Origin: Rhododendron vialii
Lineage: Eukaryota > Streptophyta > Magnoliopsida > Ericales > Ericaceae
Assembly: GCF_030253575.1 (NCBI RefSeq)
Contig: NC_080566.1
Coordinates: 31,655,001 to 31,719,000 of the forward strand
Length of the DNA stretch: 64,000 nt
Direction of reading: 5' to 3'
The notes below the pieces were generated by a model, which saw only the letters and a program-made list of their open reading frames with translations, was not told the origin of the DNA and searched no databases. The position numbers and the translations under genes were made by a program. Shown here one piece after another: positions 1-11,714 of the stretch (position 1 is the first letter of the stretch; the number at the start of each line of letters is the position of its first letter).

Positions 1-1084
1 CTGTGGAAAATAAAAAGAAGGGTTATGATTAAGGGCGAAGCCAAAAGTTATGGGGCCACAGTAAGTGTAACAAAAAAATTAACTTTGGAAAAGAACAATT
101 TCTCATAGCCCAATTATGAATCAATAGCCTTCAATATGAACAATCTTTGAGCTATATATTTAGAATCTTATTGTATATTTCACTGGAATGTCATTTAAGT
201 CATTGTCTGATCAATATTATATTTGCCAAGCGAAAAAGAAACCAACTGTGGTGGTTGTTATCAAATCAGTTGAGTAAATGCTAAATTAAGTGTGTATTAT
301 ATAAGTTCGCTTGCATATTTTTGTGGTTCATGTTACTCATTATACAGGTCCATGTTACATATTGTTATGGTTGATGATATTAATGATAAGTTACCTGTGA
401 ACAATACAAAATTTTGATTCTCATAACCAAGCCAATTTTTTTGTCCCAAAAGTCCAGGAACACAGATTTAAAACACAAATCCGGACACAATTGTGTCCGA
501 AACCATCAATGCATGTGTGAATGTGTACATCAAACGGTTCCAGCGACCGCTGCTTTCGCTGTTAATGCAAGTGCTCCAGATCCTCTTGACGACTGGACTC
601 TACAAAGTTTCTTCTCCCTCTACCTATGTTTACATATATACATATACCAAATTTTTGGACCCTAAGTCGTTTAACCCGTAGACCCATATTTGTAAACCCT
701 ATCCCGGTAAAACTTATATTAGTTTAGGGAGGATGGATATTGCGATGGAGATGTAATCATTCATCGCGATTTTCGAGATTGGTCAACATATTCGTCATGT
801 TGGTGTGGTATACGCAATTGTGGGCAATTGTAGAGATGGAAAAGACGATAACAAAGACGGTATATCATCGATCAATTTTGATTTTCCATGTTAATCACCA
901 CAATATTTTGGGCTTATCACTTACTTTGATTACCTAGACAATATTGCTATCGTGTTTTAGTTAATTTTGTTGGAAATTCTTATCTTTCGAATCGAAATTC
1001 GTATGTTGAAATCCTTTTTATTCCTTTTAAATTTTTACAGGTTCCTTATGACCCATTGTTTCATATTTGTGTTTTCAGTTCATT
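1..1084. other. No gene recognised
   Basis: AT-rich sequence with only short reading frames that have no recognisable domain, no consistent splice signals and no repeat structure I could identify. Confidence 0.5.
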
Positions 1085-1335
1085 CATAGTTGAAATTAGT
1101 TGATGCTCCTATTGGTTCGGGTGATAAGAGTTTTTTAATTCTACATGGAAGAATGTGTCTCCTCCAAAAGTTAAAAGTCTTTTGTTGGCTTGCAATTCTG
1201 GCGAAACAAAAACTTCTGAACTGGTTTTTAGATTGGGAATTATGGATAATGTACAAAATGATGCTCTATGTAGATTCTGTGGTGTTGAACTTTGAAGTGG
1301 GGATCACTTATTGATTGATTGTTATATATCCTATT
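1085..1335 (+). pseudogene. LINE fragment (reverse-transcriptase zinc-binding region)
   Basis: The translation contains a stretch like the zf-RVT domain found at the C-terminus of plant LINE reverse transcriptases: a PPKVKSF-like block followed by ALCRFCGVEL and then SGDHLLIDC, the usual Cys/His pattern. A TGA interrupts the frame between these last two blocks and there is no reverse-transcriptase core nearby, so this is a decayed fragment. The family call rests on motif recognition only. Confidence 0.6.
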
Positions 1336-1681
1336 TGGAATCTGTTGCGATGTAGAGGTGGCAAATGGACGGGTTGAAACGAGTCGTGGATTGAATATGG
1401 ACGGGTCCATAGTAGGCTGGTTGAAACGGATCAGGTCAAATATGGGTCGAGCCATACCCAAATCCGGCCCCGCCCGTTTTCCTCCCTTTTCTCTCCCTTT
1501 TTCGAATATAAATACAGCCAGCTTAACTACATTGCTGAGTTCTTCATCATCTCTAATGAATACAAATACTCCAATTAACTATATAGCGAAGTAAATATAT
1601 GACATCCTTTGCTTATATCATACTAATGATATGATCCGACATAGCTGAAATGTAAAGCATATAACTCTTGAGTTTTAGAAA
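1336..1681. repeat. Possible hAT-type MITE end and spacer
   Basis: Around 1355-1475 the sequence gaggtggcaaatggacggg and a GC-rich stretch resemble ends of common plant hAT-type MITEs. No matching second end or target duplication was found. The rest, up to the stop of the next gene, shows nothing. Confidence 0.25.
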
Positions 1682-2500
1682 CTAACTACTTTTGAATCTT
1701 AAAAACATTGAAAATATGTAGCAATTAATACCTTCACTTCCGGCAGAAGAGTGCTTGAGTTTTTTGATTGCTACTCCATTAATGTCATACATATTCTCGT
1801 CGTAAATCTTCTTCACCTCAGCCGTAAGAGTCTTGATCTCCTTTTTAATACTTTCTAGGTCCAGGAAAAGATGATCCTGATGTTCACGAATAGTCTTTTT
1901 CTTCTCCTTCTTCACCTGATCATCACCTGTAAGAGTCTTGATCTCCTTTTGGACACTTTCTAGGTCCAGGGAAAGATGATCTTGTTGTTCACGTATAGCC
2001 TCCTCATTCTTCTTCTTCTTCACCCTAGTCTTAAGAAGACCTTCTAGGTCCAGGGAAAGATATTCCCGATGTTCTTGACTAGCCTTATTCTTTGTCGTAT
2101 TTTTTGGTAATGACTTCTTTTTGATCTTCTTCTTGTTTATCATTCTATTGTTATTTTGAAATGGAGAGGCATCAGCCTTGAAAGCATGACTTATAAACAG
2201 TTCTACGATGTTCTCTGCCTCGGATACCGCGTCTCTGATCTGCATCACCAGTTTCATCACTTCTGAATGCTCGTTGCGTTTCTTCTCCGTAGCCACGAGG
2301 AACCCTCTCAAGTACTTTATTTCCTCCTCAAGAGATTGAAGCTGATGTTTCTCATCATCTATGATAAAATCGAGGTTGGAGCTCGTTGTAAGCTGCTTCA
2401 AGGTCTCCAGGAAAAAATCAACACTAGTGTCACCCATCTCCCTCTCTACTACAGCAGATTGATCAGGTAAAAGGAGGGAGTTAGAAATAGAGGAGGACAT
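1682..2500 (-). CDS. Coiled-coil (Rx/R1 N-terminal-like) protein lacking NB-ARC
   Basis: The frame gives 272 residues from the ATG at 2500; the frame is open further upstream but without another ATG. Residues about 20-110 resemble the N-terminal coiled coil of R1/Rx-type CC-NLR resistance proteins (GDTSVDFFLETLKQL, then an EEEIKYLRGFL-like helix, then a QIRDAVSEAENIVELFI-like helix). The C-terminal half is Lys/Glu-rich and carries about three copies of a 35-45 residue unit containing EHQDHL-LDLES--KEIKTL. No NB-ARC or LRR sequence follows; the next DNA on this strand is LINE debris and repeats. In CC-NLRs this domain mediates self-association and signalling. Here it may be a truncated NLR, a stand-alone helper or decoy, or an unrelated coiled-coil protein. 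The absence of stops over 819 bp argues for recent or continued function. Confidence 0.55.
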   Translation of the reverse strand: MSSSISNSLLLPDQSAVVEREMGDTSVDFFLETLKQLTTSSNLDFIIDDEKHQLQSLEEEIKYLRGFLVATEKKRNEHSEVMKLVMQIRDAVSEAENIVELFISHAFKADASPFQNNNRMINKKKIKKKSLPKNTTKNKASQEHREYLSLDLEGLLKTRVKKKKNEEAIREQQDHLSLDLESVQKEIKTLTGDDQVKKEKKKTIREHQDHLFLDLESIKKEIKTLTAEVKKIYDENMYDINGVAIKKLKHSSAGSEGINCYIFSMFLRFKSS

Positions 2501-2563
2501 GCAGATTGATGGAACAGATCTAGCATTTGGGGTCTCTCCTTTTGGTAGCACGTCATGATCCAA

Positions 2564-2878
2564 AACTACTAAAAGAAAAGACTTTCCAGTGATTGCACCA
2601 AGATTGATTTTGGGTGCACGTCTGTGGATAGCTTTGTTTGCTGGTTTGGGTTTCCAAAAAATGCTTTTGCAGTTTTTTTTTTTTTTAAGAATAAAGTAAT
2701 TATATTTTTAATGAGATAATTTTAATATATAGAGGCTGAGATAGTAGATATTTTAAAAAAGAATAGCTAAAATAATAAAGTGGTTTTTTAATGTGTAATT
2801 TGATCCAATATTTAGAAATACAGATGCTGTAACTAGCATAGTATAACTTAACAAACCCTGCTAACAACACACACATTT
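2564..2878. other. Upstream region of the coiled-coil gene
   Basis: AT-rich, with a T-run near 2672-2686. It would hold the promoter of the minus-strand gene. I see no clear TATA box or repeat. Confidence 0.3.
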
Positions 2879-3222
2879 GTTCACAGATTGTACACAGATT
2901 TTGTTGTAGAGTCCATCACGAGTCCCGCACAAATGATCCAAGCCGTTCATTAAATGTAAAATATTTTTTCAAGGGTCTTAGTGAAAAATTAGCTCAATCT
3001 AATACCTATAGATGCTCGATCCAATTATCTAAATCTTCATTCAAATTTTTGGGTAATAAAAAGTTAGATGATTAGATCAAACACCTATAGGTATTGGATT
3101 GAGCTAATTTTTTACGAGAACCCTTAAAAAATGTTTTACATTTAATGAACGACTCAGATCATTTGTATGAGACCCGTGGTGGGCCCCACAACAAAATCTG
3201 TGTACAGATTGTCTGTGTAGAC
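2879..3222. repeat. Foldback (long inverted repeat) element
   Basis: The left arm starts cacagattgtacacagatt and is mirrored by the right arm near 3190-3215. Inside, the left arm has aatgatcc, gttcatta, aaaaattagctcaa and atacctatag; the right arm carries their reverse complements. The whole folds into one hairpin of about 340 bp with a short loop near 3020-3070. It encodes nothing. It belongs to the group of foldbacks with a shared arm layout described in the findings. Confidence 0.75.
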
Positions 3223-3338
3223 AGATTTATCGTAACTTAACCTTGGTTAGCTTTGTTACTTTTTGTTTGCCATGTTTATTTTTTGTAGGATTCGGAAAAT
3301 AAAGTTTAAAATATGTATATATATACACACACACACAC

Positions 3339-3465
3339 GGAATTAATTTTGCCACTTTTTTTTTTGTTAATATCACTCTTATTCTCTCACAAAACAAATC
3401 ATCTAATCAAGACACAAAGAAAAGTAGCATTAACAAAAGAGGAGTGGCAAAATCACTCCCCTTAT
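3339..3465. repeat. Short MITE, copy A
   Basis: A 127-bp inverted repeat with ends attttgccact and agtggcaaaat. Arms repeat the gttaat and aaacaaatcatctaat blocks. A second copy lies in opposite orientation at 48987-49113, so this is a dispersed family. Confidence 0.7.
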
Positions 3466-3771
3466 ATATATCGAGAGCAATTTAACTGTCTGAGAACTTT
3501 AATTTCTCCATGGCGGCATCAGCAAAACACAACGTTGTCTTCTTTACTGACGAAAAAAACTCACCAGTGAAATTAATCATGCTTACATATCATTTTATTA
3601 TCAATCTATAGGATTGAAAAAAAAAAAAAGAAGAAGCAATGCAATAAATAACTTTTTTCGGATATTTTTTTTTCCGGATTTTGCGTTCTCCGAAGGTGGG
3701 ATTCATGATCCTTTCAAAAAAAAAAAAAAAAAAAAGGTGGGATTCATTAGTCAAGTTTGCTTTGACAATAA

Positions 3772-4484
3772 GGGGTGATCATAGACCTGCTCCGGTTTTA
3801 ATCCAAGAACCAAACCACTTTGATAATAAGGGGTGATCATAGACCAGAATGCTCCGGTTTTAATCCAAGAACCAAACCACTCAAAGGTGGTTTGGTTTCG
3901 GTTTTAAACTACAGTTCGCTTGCAATGGAGACATCACCGTCATAAGTTATTTAAAGTATTTAAAATTGCATAGATAAATTAATGCAAATTTTATGTTAAA
4001 ATTAGAATATTAAAATCATCAAAACTCATTAATATCAACCAACTAAATTAGAGTAGCTAGAATACAAATAATTGGTGAAGGGCCATGAAATAGAGTATTA
4101 GATTAGGAAATTAGTTACTGAGAAAAAAGTGTGGGAAATTCAACTGACTAAAAGCTCAAGCAGTGTATGTTTAGTGTATTTAAATTATAGAAATAAGCTA
4201 TCATATATGGAAGTATAGGAAATTAATTGGAAGCGAAAGCGTAGGATGGTGGAATAGAGTATTAGATTAAAAAATTAAACTTATTCAGTGTATCTAAACA
4301 AATTATATGTATGTATATATATCACACTATTCGGGTCAGTTTGGAACCAGAAATATTAACATAAATCCACAAATCAAACCATTTGACGAGGTTTCTATTT
4401 TTTTAAACGAAGACTAAACCACATTATTAAAAAACCAAACCGGATTACTTTGGACTGAATTCACGGTTTATTTTGCTCACCCCC
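3772..4484. mobile_element. Non-autonomous TIR element, copy 1 (about 0.7 kb)
   Basis: The ends are ggggtgatca and tgctcacccc. A homologous element lies at 16906-17610, sharing the tggtttggtttcggtttt block, the accaactaaat region and the gactgaattcacggttt end. The 5' 58 bp or so of this copy is tandemly duplicated (3761-3818 and 3819-3883). No reading frame. The termini and the 8-11 bp flanking repeat of the second copy suggest a hAT-type element. Confidence 0.65.
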
Positions 4485-5103
4485 ATTTGATATATATAGA
4501 TAAGTACTCTTATTTTTGTGTGTTCCTTCGGTCAAGATAAATTCTACAAGATTATATCATAATTTTTTTTTCTAATTTTTTCACTTTAGGTTTCCTCCCC
4601 TTGTACCTATTTCGGTGGGGAAATTTTTAATTTGGGACGAATTTGCCCTCAATTGTTGGGCTTGCAATGCAAACCCAATGGTCATAATCGTAATTTTGAC
4701 CCTTCTGTCACATGTGGACCACAAATGGCCACATCTTTACTCCTGCCTCTTCTCTCCCTCTCTCTCTCTCTCTCTCTCTCAACGTAGATGCACATACCCG
4801 CGTGCCAAAAGTGCTATGTGCACAACGGTTGTGTAAAACACAAAACACAACCAATCTTTATCCATCTATTATTGTAATAAATGGTCAGGATTCGCTCAAA
4901 CGCTTCCCCGAAAAAGTTGTGGAAGAGTTTTTTAAAATCTAGGCCGTCCAAACACATCTGAACGGCCAGAATTAATTACACAACCAACACAACGGTTATG
5001 CGTGTTGCATTTTTGCGTATACCAATGGGTAGGCTGGGTTTGGTTTGGGTAGGCTGGGTTTGGTTTGCCACCTCAAGTCATGCTAATGCAAACATCACAA
5101 TAA
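4485..5103. other. Spacer with a (CT)n tract
   Basis: No gene recognised. A pyrimidine microsatellite lies at about 4757-4780. A short direct repeat (taggctgggtttggttt) occurs at 5030-5068, just before the Harbinger element. Confidence 0.4.
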
Positions 5104-5119
5104 GGCCCCGATTGGATGC

Positions 5120-6663
5120 TGTGGAAGAGAGGTGTATTGTGCAATACACCCGTATTAGAGTTTGACGAGACAGGATTGGAGCCGCTTGGATGCGATTTTT
5201 TCTCTTGTATTCATGTATCCCCCTTCTCCATTTATCCCGCAACAGGCGTATAAATTATTGCCACCCCTTCAGGCGTGGATAATTTATTCAGCCTAATACA
5301 CCCCATTTCTTGACAGATCTACCCTCACTCATCCCCCCTCTTCATTTGTTCCATGTGTTGCTGTACAACAACGACCTGAGAACTGTGGAGAAGGTTTTGG
5401 TCTGGGTTTTGGGCGATTTCTGGTTAGGGTTTCACGATTTCTAGCAAATCCCTTCCCCGATCTGTGAAGGTATGTGTTTATTTCGAAATTCCTTGTTTTT
5501 GATTTGTGCTTAGGGTTTCTCGATTTGTGGTTGAATTTTTTTGTTAGGGTTTTGTGATTTCTGATTAGGTTTCGATTTTTGTCTCCATAAGCTGTATATT
5601 GTTGGTATTTTTGTCCATATGAACAGAATATGGGTTTACCATATTCTTGAGCATGCTGTTTCTAGGTTTACCAACTGTTTTCATGCCGTTTTTGGATTTA
5701 TACGGGTGTTTTCTGCAGATTTCATCCTGTTTAAGGCTTTAGGAGGGTGTTGTATGGGTTTGCAACCTGTTTTCATGCTGTTATATGGTATATTTTTTTA
5801 TAGGGTTTCGTGATTTCTGTTATTATTTTTCGATACAGCAGATAAAGCACCAAGTAGAGAGGGCTAGTTGTAGCATGATTATTGATTAAAGTGTAAGGTT
5901 GGATTTAGACAGTAGTAAACTCTTAAATATTGGTCTTGAGAAGGTGTTGAAATAACTTCCAAAACTCACAATCAACAGTTGAGTATAATACAAACTGACA
6001 AAAATCATATCATATTCGACCATAATTCGATAGGTTGTTAGAAATGGAAAAAAATGGTCAACGTAGTTGACTGCGGATCCAATTTGTAACATAGTATGCG
6101 GTGCGCATATTGGAGGAGTACCACCTAAAGCAGTCCCAGCATTCCAAGCCCTACTAGTCAGTATTTTTCGTAAATAACTGACCGAGGCCTTTGGATTTGG
6201 GCCCACTTGGATTCGATCCGGAACGGCCCAACGGTCAGGACACATCGCCTTTGGCCATGTGCCGTGTGTTTTTTAGCCTTTTTTGGCCGTTTAGGGCTCC
6301 GAATGGCCAAATTTACCGTTTTAGGAAATAATCTTTTTGCTTATAACTTTTGATAGGAAAGTCCAATAACATTCGTTCTTGTTGGAGAAGTTTTATTTTT
6401 TCTTATATTTTCAGAATATGTAATAATTTCGTATTATTGAGTTGTAAGCCTTGGAGCTGGACGTTTTTTTGATTATTATTGATTAATAAAGAGTCTAGAG
6501 AGAATTTCTCTATATCTATCCCGTTTGTGATTGTCCTTGTTGCACGTTTGTTCTTCGTTTCATAGTTTTGCCTTGCATCAATTTGCGTATTTGAATGTGG
6601 AGTAATTTTCTAACATAGTAGCAGTTGAAGACTTGAAGTTTAATTGTTTTTGGGGTTGATAGG
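5120..6663. other. Non-coding 5' part of the Harbinger element
   Basis: Subterminal sequence with cacc and tacacc repeats, then AT-rich DNA without a recognisable frame. A GC-rich patch near 6180-6260 looks foreign to its surroundings but I could not assign it. Confidence 0.4.
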
Positions 6664-8079
6664 ATGCCAAGATTAAACAGAACCCAAATAAGGAGAAGAA
6701 GAAACAAAGAGGCAGTCATGGTGTTATCCGCCTTTGTTACTTCTGTGTTGGCTGTGTTTCGCCTCTACCTCTTCATCACCTCCATAACACGACGTCCATG
6801 TCCACACTTGTCTCCGAATCCAAACTTTTACCAGTCCCAAATAGATAGGATGAATAGGCTTGTGAAGGGTAATGAAATTGATTGCTATGATCAATTGAGG
6901 GTGAACAGACATATGTTCTTGAGGTTGTGCTTTTTAGTTCGAGGTGTTGGATTAGGGGACTCACGCTTCATATGCCTTGCGGAGAGGGTTGCCATTTTCT
7001 TGTGGATCGTTTCACACCATACAAAGCAAAGGCGTACGAAATTTGACTTTTGGAGATCGAGTGAAACGGTAAGTAGACATTTCAATGCCATGCTCCAAGC
7101 CATCTTGCGGCTTTACAACATGCTCCTAGAAAAGCCCGAGCCTATTCCTCCTAACTACCACGACAGTAGATGGAGTTGGTTTCAGGTACACTCGAGTTCA
7201 ATCGATGTTATTTCTTCCATTTCCAATCATAAACTCTCCCATAAGTACTCTTCCCCATAAGTTCTAACTCCACTTGTTACATAATTTTTTCTAGAATTGT
7301 CTTGGGGCTTTGGATGGGACATATGTGCCAGTTAATCCCCCTGCTGTTGACAAGCCACGGTATAGGTCAAGGAAGGGTGAGATCTCTATTAATGTGTCAG
7401 GTGTTTGTACTCGAGATCAAAAGTTTTCCTATGTTTTGTCTGGTTGGGAAGGCTCGGCCACAGACTCTAGAATTCTTCACAATGCCATTACAAGACCCAC
7501 TGGCCTCAAAGTCCTCAATGGTACATTTCAAATCCTAAGTTCATGTTTCCTTTGAGTCTATTGCATTTTGTCTTGTCAATGTCGTAACTTCCATTGGTTA
7601 CAGGACATTACTACCTTGTGGATGGTGGCTACACAAATGGGGATGGTTTTCTAGCACCATACCGCAGCCAACGGTATCACATTAACATTTGGAGGCAAGG
7701 TGGCGTCCCGGCTGCGAAAGAGAAGTACTTCAACATGAAGCACTCCCAAGCTAGGAATGTCATTGAGAGAAGCTTTGGTGTTCTTAAGATGCGGTTCGCA
7801 ATATTGAAATGTGCCTCCTATTACCCTATAAGGACTCAATGTCGTATTGTGACAGTTTGTTGTCTTGTCCATAACCTCATTAAGAGAGAGATGCCGAACG
7901 ATCCTATTGAGGCCGAGTATACGCAATGGGAACAAGACAACCTACATAATGTGGAGGTTGATGACAACATTGGTACCGTCGAGTCTTCCAATGAATGGAC
8001 TGCGGGGAGGGATGCATTGGCTACCGCCATGTTTAACAATTGGTTAGGCAATGGTGGGGGACTAGTAGGAAATATTTGA
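6664..8079 (+). CDS. PIF/Harbinger transposase (HARBI1-like, DDE)
   Basis: Three exons: 6664-7185, 7295-7520 and 7604-8079, with GT-AG introns and matching phases, giving 407 residues from the ATG at 6664. The N-terminal part has the [19 protein letters not shown] block typical of plant HARBI1-like proteins, a helix-turn-helix-type region. The catalytic DDE_Tnp_4 domain shows the three acidic residues in ALDGTYVPV (first Asp), [18 protein letters not shown] (second Asp) and [14 protein letters not shown] (Glu). The protein would cut at the element's ends and reinsert it at TNA-type targets in the nucleus. Its MYB-like partner is encoded directly downstream. No stop or frameshift is visible, so the enzyme could be functional. 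Confidence 0.9.
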
Positions 8080-8260
8080 GACATTTGTATTATTAAGTGT
8101 TTGAAGTACTTGTAATTGAACTTAGTAATTCTTGTGTGTTAAACTTGTAATTCTAAGTTATCAAACATTGTGTAACTTTCAATGCTTTAGTATTGCTACA
8201 TCCTGCTTTCCTAATAAATCAAAGTCATTATTCAATGTGAGATCTCGTTCATGATAATAG

Positions 8261-9399
8261 ATGTACTCCTTTTATATACCTTGTACTACTTCAATGCACT
8301 TGGCAACAATGACTACTGAAGAACTTGAACCCGAGCTTGCTGAAATTGAAGGTCCTTCCAAAAAGGCCCGTAGGACTTGGAGGCAAGTGGAAGAGGATAC
8401 CTTACTCAAGGTTATGATCAATGAGGTTTGTGAAAAGTGGAAGTGGCCTGCCGAAAATGGGTTTAGACCCGGATTCTTTACACACTGTGAGGTTGAGTTG
8501 GCGAAGGTGTTGGCGGATGCTAACATTAAGGCTAACCCCCACATCAACTCAAAAGTAAGGTATTGGAAACAAACATACCATAAGATACTTGACATAACCG
8601 GTCTTAGTGGGATGAGTTGGGACCATACCAACAAACGCATTGTGGTCGATGACCCAACGGTGTGGGCGGAGTATGAAAAGGTAACTATCAATGCTTTAAT
8701 TGAAAGTTAATGCATGAGATTTCGTACTAATAGCTTCCAATATTTGTGTAGGCCTACCCAAGAAAGGCCAAAGGCATGAACATGAAGCCATTCCCAATGT
8801 TTGATGATTGGGTTGTCCTATTTGGAAAGGATAGGGCAACAGGGGAGGGTGCGGAGGATCCGTCGCAAATGGCTATGTCGGATGTATTTGATGCACCGGA
8901 TGATGTTTACATGCCCCACTTCGGTCCAGAATTTGATGGTTCCTTTTTCAATGAACCCCCCTCCACTCCCACCCCTACTCCTACACGTGCGGCCTCCACA
9001 CCTCCGACCTCCACACCGCATAGGTCACTCCCGACCTCAACTCCCCGGCCAACCTCAGCCCCTACCAATGCTGCACCTAAGAAGGGGAGGAAGAGGACAA
9101 GAATGGGTGAGGAGGACGAATCAATTCATGCAAGCATGGCGACTTTTATGAAGGATACCTCAAGCCACATAGGGGACATGGTGAGCTCAATAGGGTATGA
9201 GAAAAACCTATCGAAACGCCACGAGAACGTTCAAGCCAAGTTAGGGAAGCTTAATATCACGTTGATCCAAAAATTCAAGTTAAGTGCTTGTATTTGCCAA
9301 GAGGAACAGAGGGTGGACAATTTCTATGGGTGTAAAGAGGAGGAGAGGCAAGAATACGTTGAGGCCATCCTCAATGGTGAGATATATGGACCAATTTGA
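8261..9399 (+). CDS. Harbinger MYB/SANT-like accessory protein
   Basis: Two exons, 8261-8680 and 8752-9399, join in frame to 355 residues from the ATG at 8261; a start at 8309 (MTTEELEPEL) would give 339 and is as plausible. Residues about 30-130 form a Myb_DNA-bind_3-type domain (RRTWRQVEEDTLLKVM, then NSKVRYWKQTY, then GMSWDHTNKRIVVDD). A Pro/Thr/Ser-rich linker follows, then a KKGRKRTR basic patch that may be a nuclear signal. In PIF/Harbinger elements this protein is known to bind element ends and help bring the transposase to the nucleus. It lies about 180 bp downstream of the transposase, same strand. Confidence 0.85.
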
Positions 9400-10115
9400 A
9401 GTGGCCAAGAGTGAGAATATTGGTACCTATTTTTTGAAGAGGCCAATATTGCAAATGAGATAAATAGGGTTGGCATTTTTTGTGTAACTAAGTACTTTTA
9501 TGACTAGTGGTACCAATTTTTTGTGTAACTATTCAATTTGTGACGTGTAAGCACTAACTATGGGGTAACTAAGAGGTATGGGGGGTAATGTTTCTAACAA
9601 CTTTGTAATGGTAGATGATGGCATTGCCATGTATTCGTACTTTTAATTATCTAATGTATGACAAATTTGGTTAAGTAATTGCAATTTTGTTGAATGACAG
9701 GTTATGGGTGACTAAGTACCCCTAAGATGGCGATGATGAAATAATAACAATGTTAAATGAAGATAGTGCCTTTGGCGGGGTAACTTTTTTTTGTTGCAGC
9801 CAAGTGTACCCTCGTGCTTTTTGTAGTATATTTCGGAGCCAACTATGATGCTTGTTGGTAATGATGATAAAATTTCATTTATCTGAGCCAAAAGAACAGA
9901 TTTATCTGCTCATATGAGATTGTTATGAATAATATTAGGTTGTGATGATACATTATCTGAGCCAAAATGACTATAAGATAGGTTTAAAATGGTTATGAAT
10001 GGCTGACAGGTTTTGGCAGGTTGTTAGGTATGGTGATAGGTTTAGTACCCTTGTGCTCTTTTCTCTACTAATGCAAACCCCCCTATTGTTGAGTTCTGAT
10101 CCTTCCGAATATCAA

Positions 10116-10195
<80 letters not shown>

Positions 10196-11177
10196 CTCAT
10201 CTCTTTTATTTCAGTTTCTGTTGATGGGTTTGTGGCATTTTACCTTCTACTCCTGCCTCTTTGCATCTTGGTCGCTCCCTGATTTTGGATTTGCTTAAGG
10301 GTTTATTTTTGAATGTTACTCTCTGATCAAGATTTGATTTTTGCTTAATGGGTTGTTAATGATGTTCATCTTGGTACTCATTGTTGTGGGACTGCCCTAA
10401 TTGGCTGTGGCTTTACTTTTTCTCATTGTCTTGAATCTTTTGTAATTGTTTTGAACTCGGTGTTTTCTTTGTTGGTATGTTATTTAGTAGTTTGGTTGTG
10501 GTTTTCCTTTTTCATGCCAGTTTGGGGTAGAAAAGTTTGCATCTTGAGTTCAGAGAATTGACTTTTATGTCTATGCTTACTTGTCTTTGCTGGTTTTGTA
10601 TTGTTCCTTTCAAAGTAAGTTTTTATTTTTTGCCGTCTGCTTGCGTAACAGGCTTGGAACCTTCAACACTCCTAGTTTCTAGTAGAATAAATATGTTTTG
10701 CTAGCTTGGATTTAGGTTCTGTTATTAGTTATTTGCATAAGAAGAAAGAGGAAGGCTATTCTAGTTCGACACTAAAGAACACAGCGAAAATCATGGGTTA
10801 CTCCATTTGTTTGTGTGGTTTCAAGATTTCACCCTCTGTGTATTTTGTACAAATAGATGAATGCATTCTTGCAATATTTCTTGTTTTGGAATTCTTGCTT
10901 TGGTTCGACCTTGTTAGTTGTGCTGAAATGGCTCTTTTTTGCTTGTTGGGGCTGATTTCTATCAAATAAATGTTCTAGTTGACAGAGTTGGAGGAGAATA
11001 TATTTATGATCAGCTTGGTGAGAAAATTAAGGAATGGAGTTAAAGGGGACTAGCTTTCTTTATTTGCTAAGAAAACATACAAGAAAATGAAGTTTAAAAT
11101 AGTAATTCAGCTGATAGATTAAGATAAATTTTACAAACTTTATCCAGTAATCGCAGTTGTGATCTTGTTTTTTTCAG
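9400..11177. other. Non-coding part of the Harbinger element, possible captured leader
   Basis: No reading frame I recognise. A (CT)n tract at 10120-10193 followed by T-rich sequence resembles a plant 5' UTR and first intron, so it may be the start of captured host DNA, but nothing identifies the source gene. A stretch at 10975-11040 (gacagagttggaggagaata and on) looks exon-like but is unassigned. Confidence 0.4.
10120..10193. repeat. (CT)n microsatellite
   Basis: About 37 uninterrupted CT units. Confidence 0.95.
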
Positions 11178-11444
11178 CAGTATCAGGTAGGAACAAATTT
11201 TGGAAGAACAACAGGGGGGGCCTTTCATCACTACCAGCTATGACTATGGTGCTACTATTGATGAGTACGGTGAGAAAACTTAACACTTCTAATGCACAAA
11301 AATGAAAACTCCATTCTTAAATTTGTTTTGAATTTTTTGTCTCTAGCTAATTGTTTGATTGTTCAAAATGGCCAGGCTTGATTAAGCAACCTGAGTATAG
11401 CCGGCCATCTGAAGCAGCTACCTAGAGCTATTAAGCTATGTGAG
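11178..11444 (+). pseudogene. Beta-galactosidase exon fragments (captured)
   Basis: The first exon piece, 11178-11269, follows a good acceptor and encodes GTNFGRTTGG, then PFITTSYDYGATIDEYG in another frame. The second, 11376-11444, encodes GLIKQPEY and, after one extra base, GHLKQLPRAIKLCE. These match in order the conserved region of plant GH35 beta-galactosidases (GGTNFGRT..., DEYG, then the KWGHLK-type block), and the intron lies at the usual position after DEYG. A seventh G in a G-run near 11214-11220 and an extra base near 11400 break the frame. The rest of the roughly 700-residue enzyme is absent. The retained intron shows that genomic DNA, not cDNA, was captured. Confidence 0.8.
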
Positions 11445-11714
11445 TGAGCTTTAGTTTCTGCTGATCTCCCGTTACTACGTTAGAAAGATATGAACAGGTT
11501 TGTCACCTTATACGGAAATCTAGATGTCCATGTATGTAGCTCTGCTATATATTAAGGTCAAGTTTTCTAATATGATCAATGCTGGTTCATATGATTACCT
11601 TAACTTGTTCAACTCTGTACAATCGAATCAAAAGGAGGTAGATTATACAGGCGTGCAAAGAAATGTAAAGAACAGACCCAGAAGCAACCTGTTAATTATT
11701 GACTTGTTGACAAT

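Noticed and set aside
8801..9151. An alternative frame over the MYB-like exon 2
   Set aside because: It overlaps the Pro/Thr-rich linker in another frame, while the in-frame exon joins cleanly to the MYB-domain exon.
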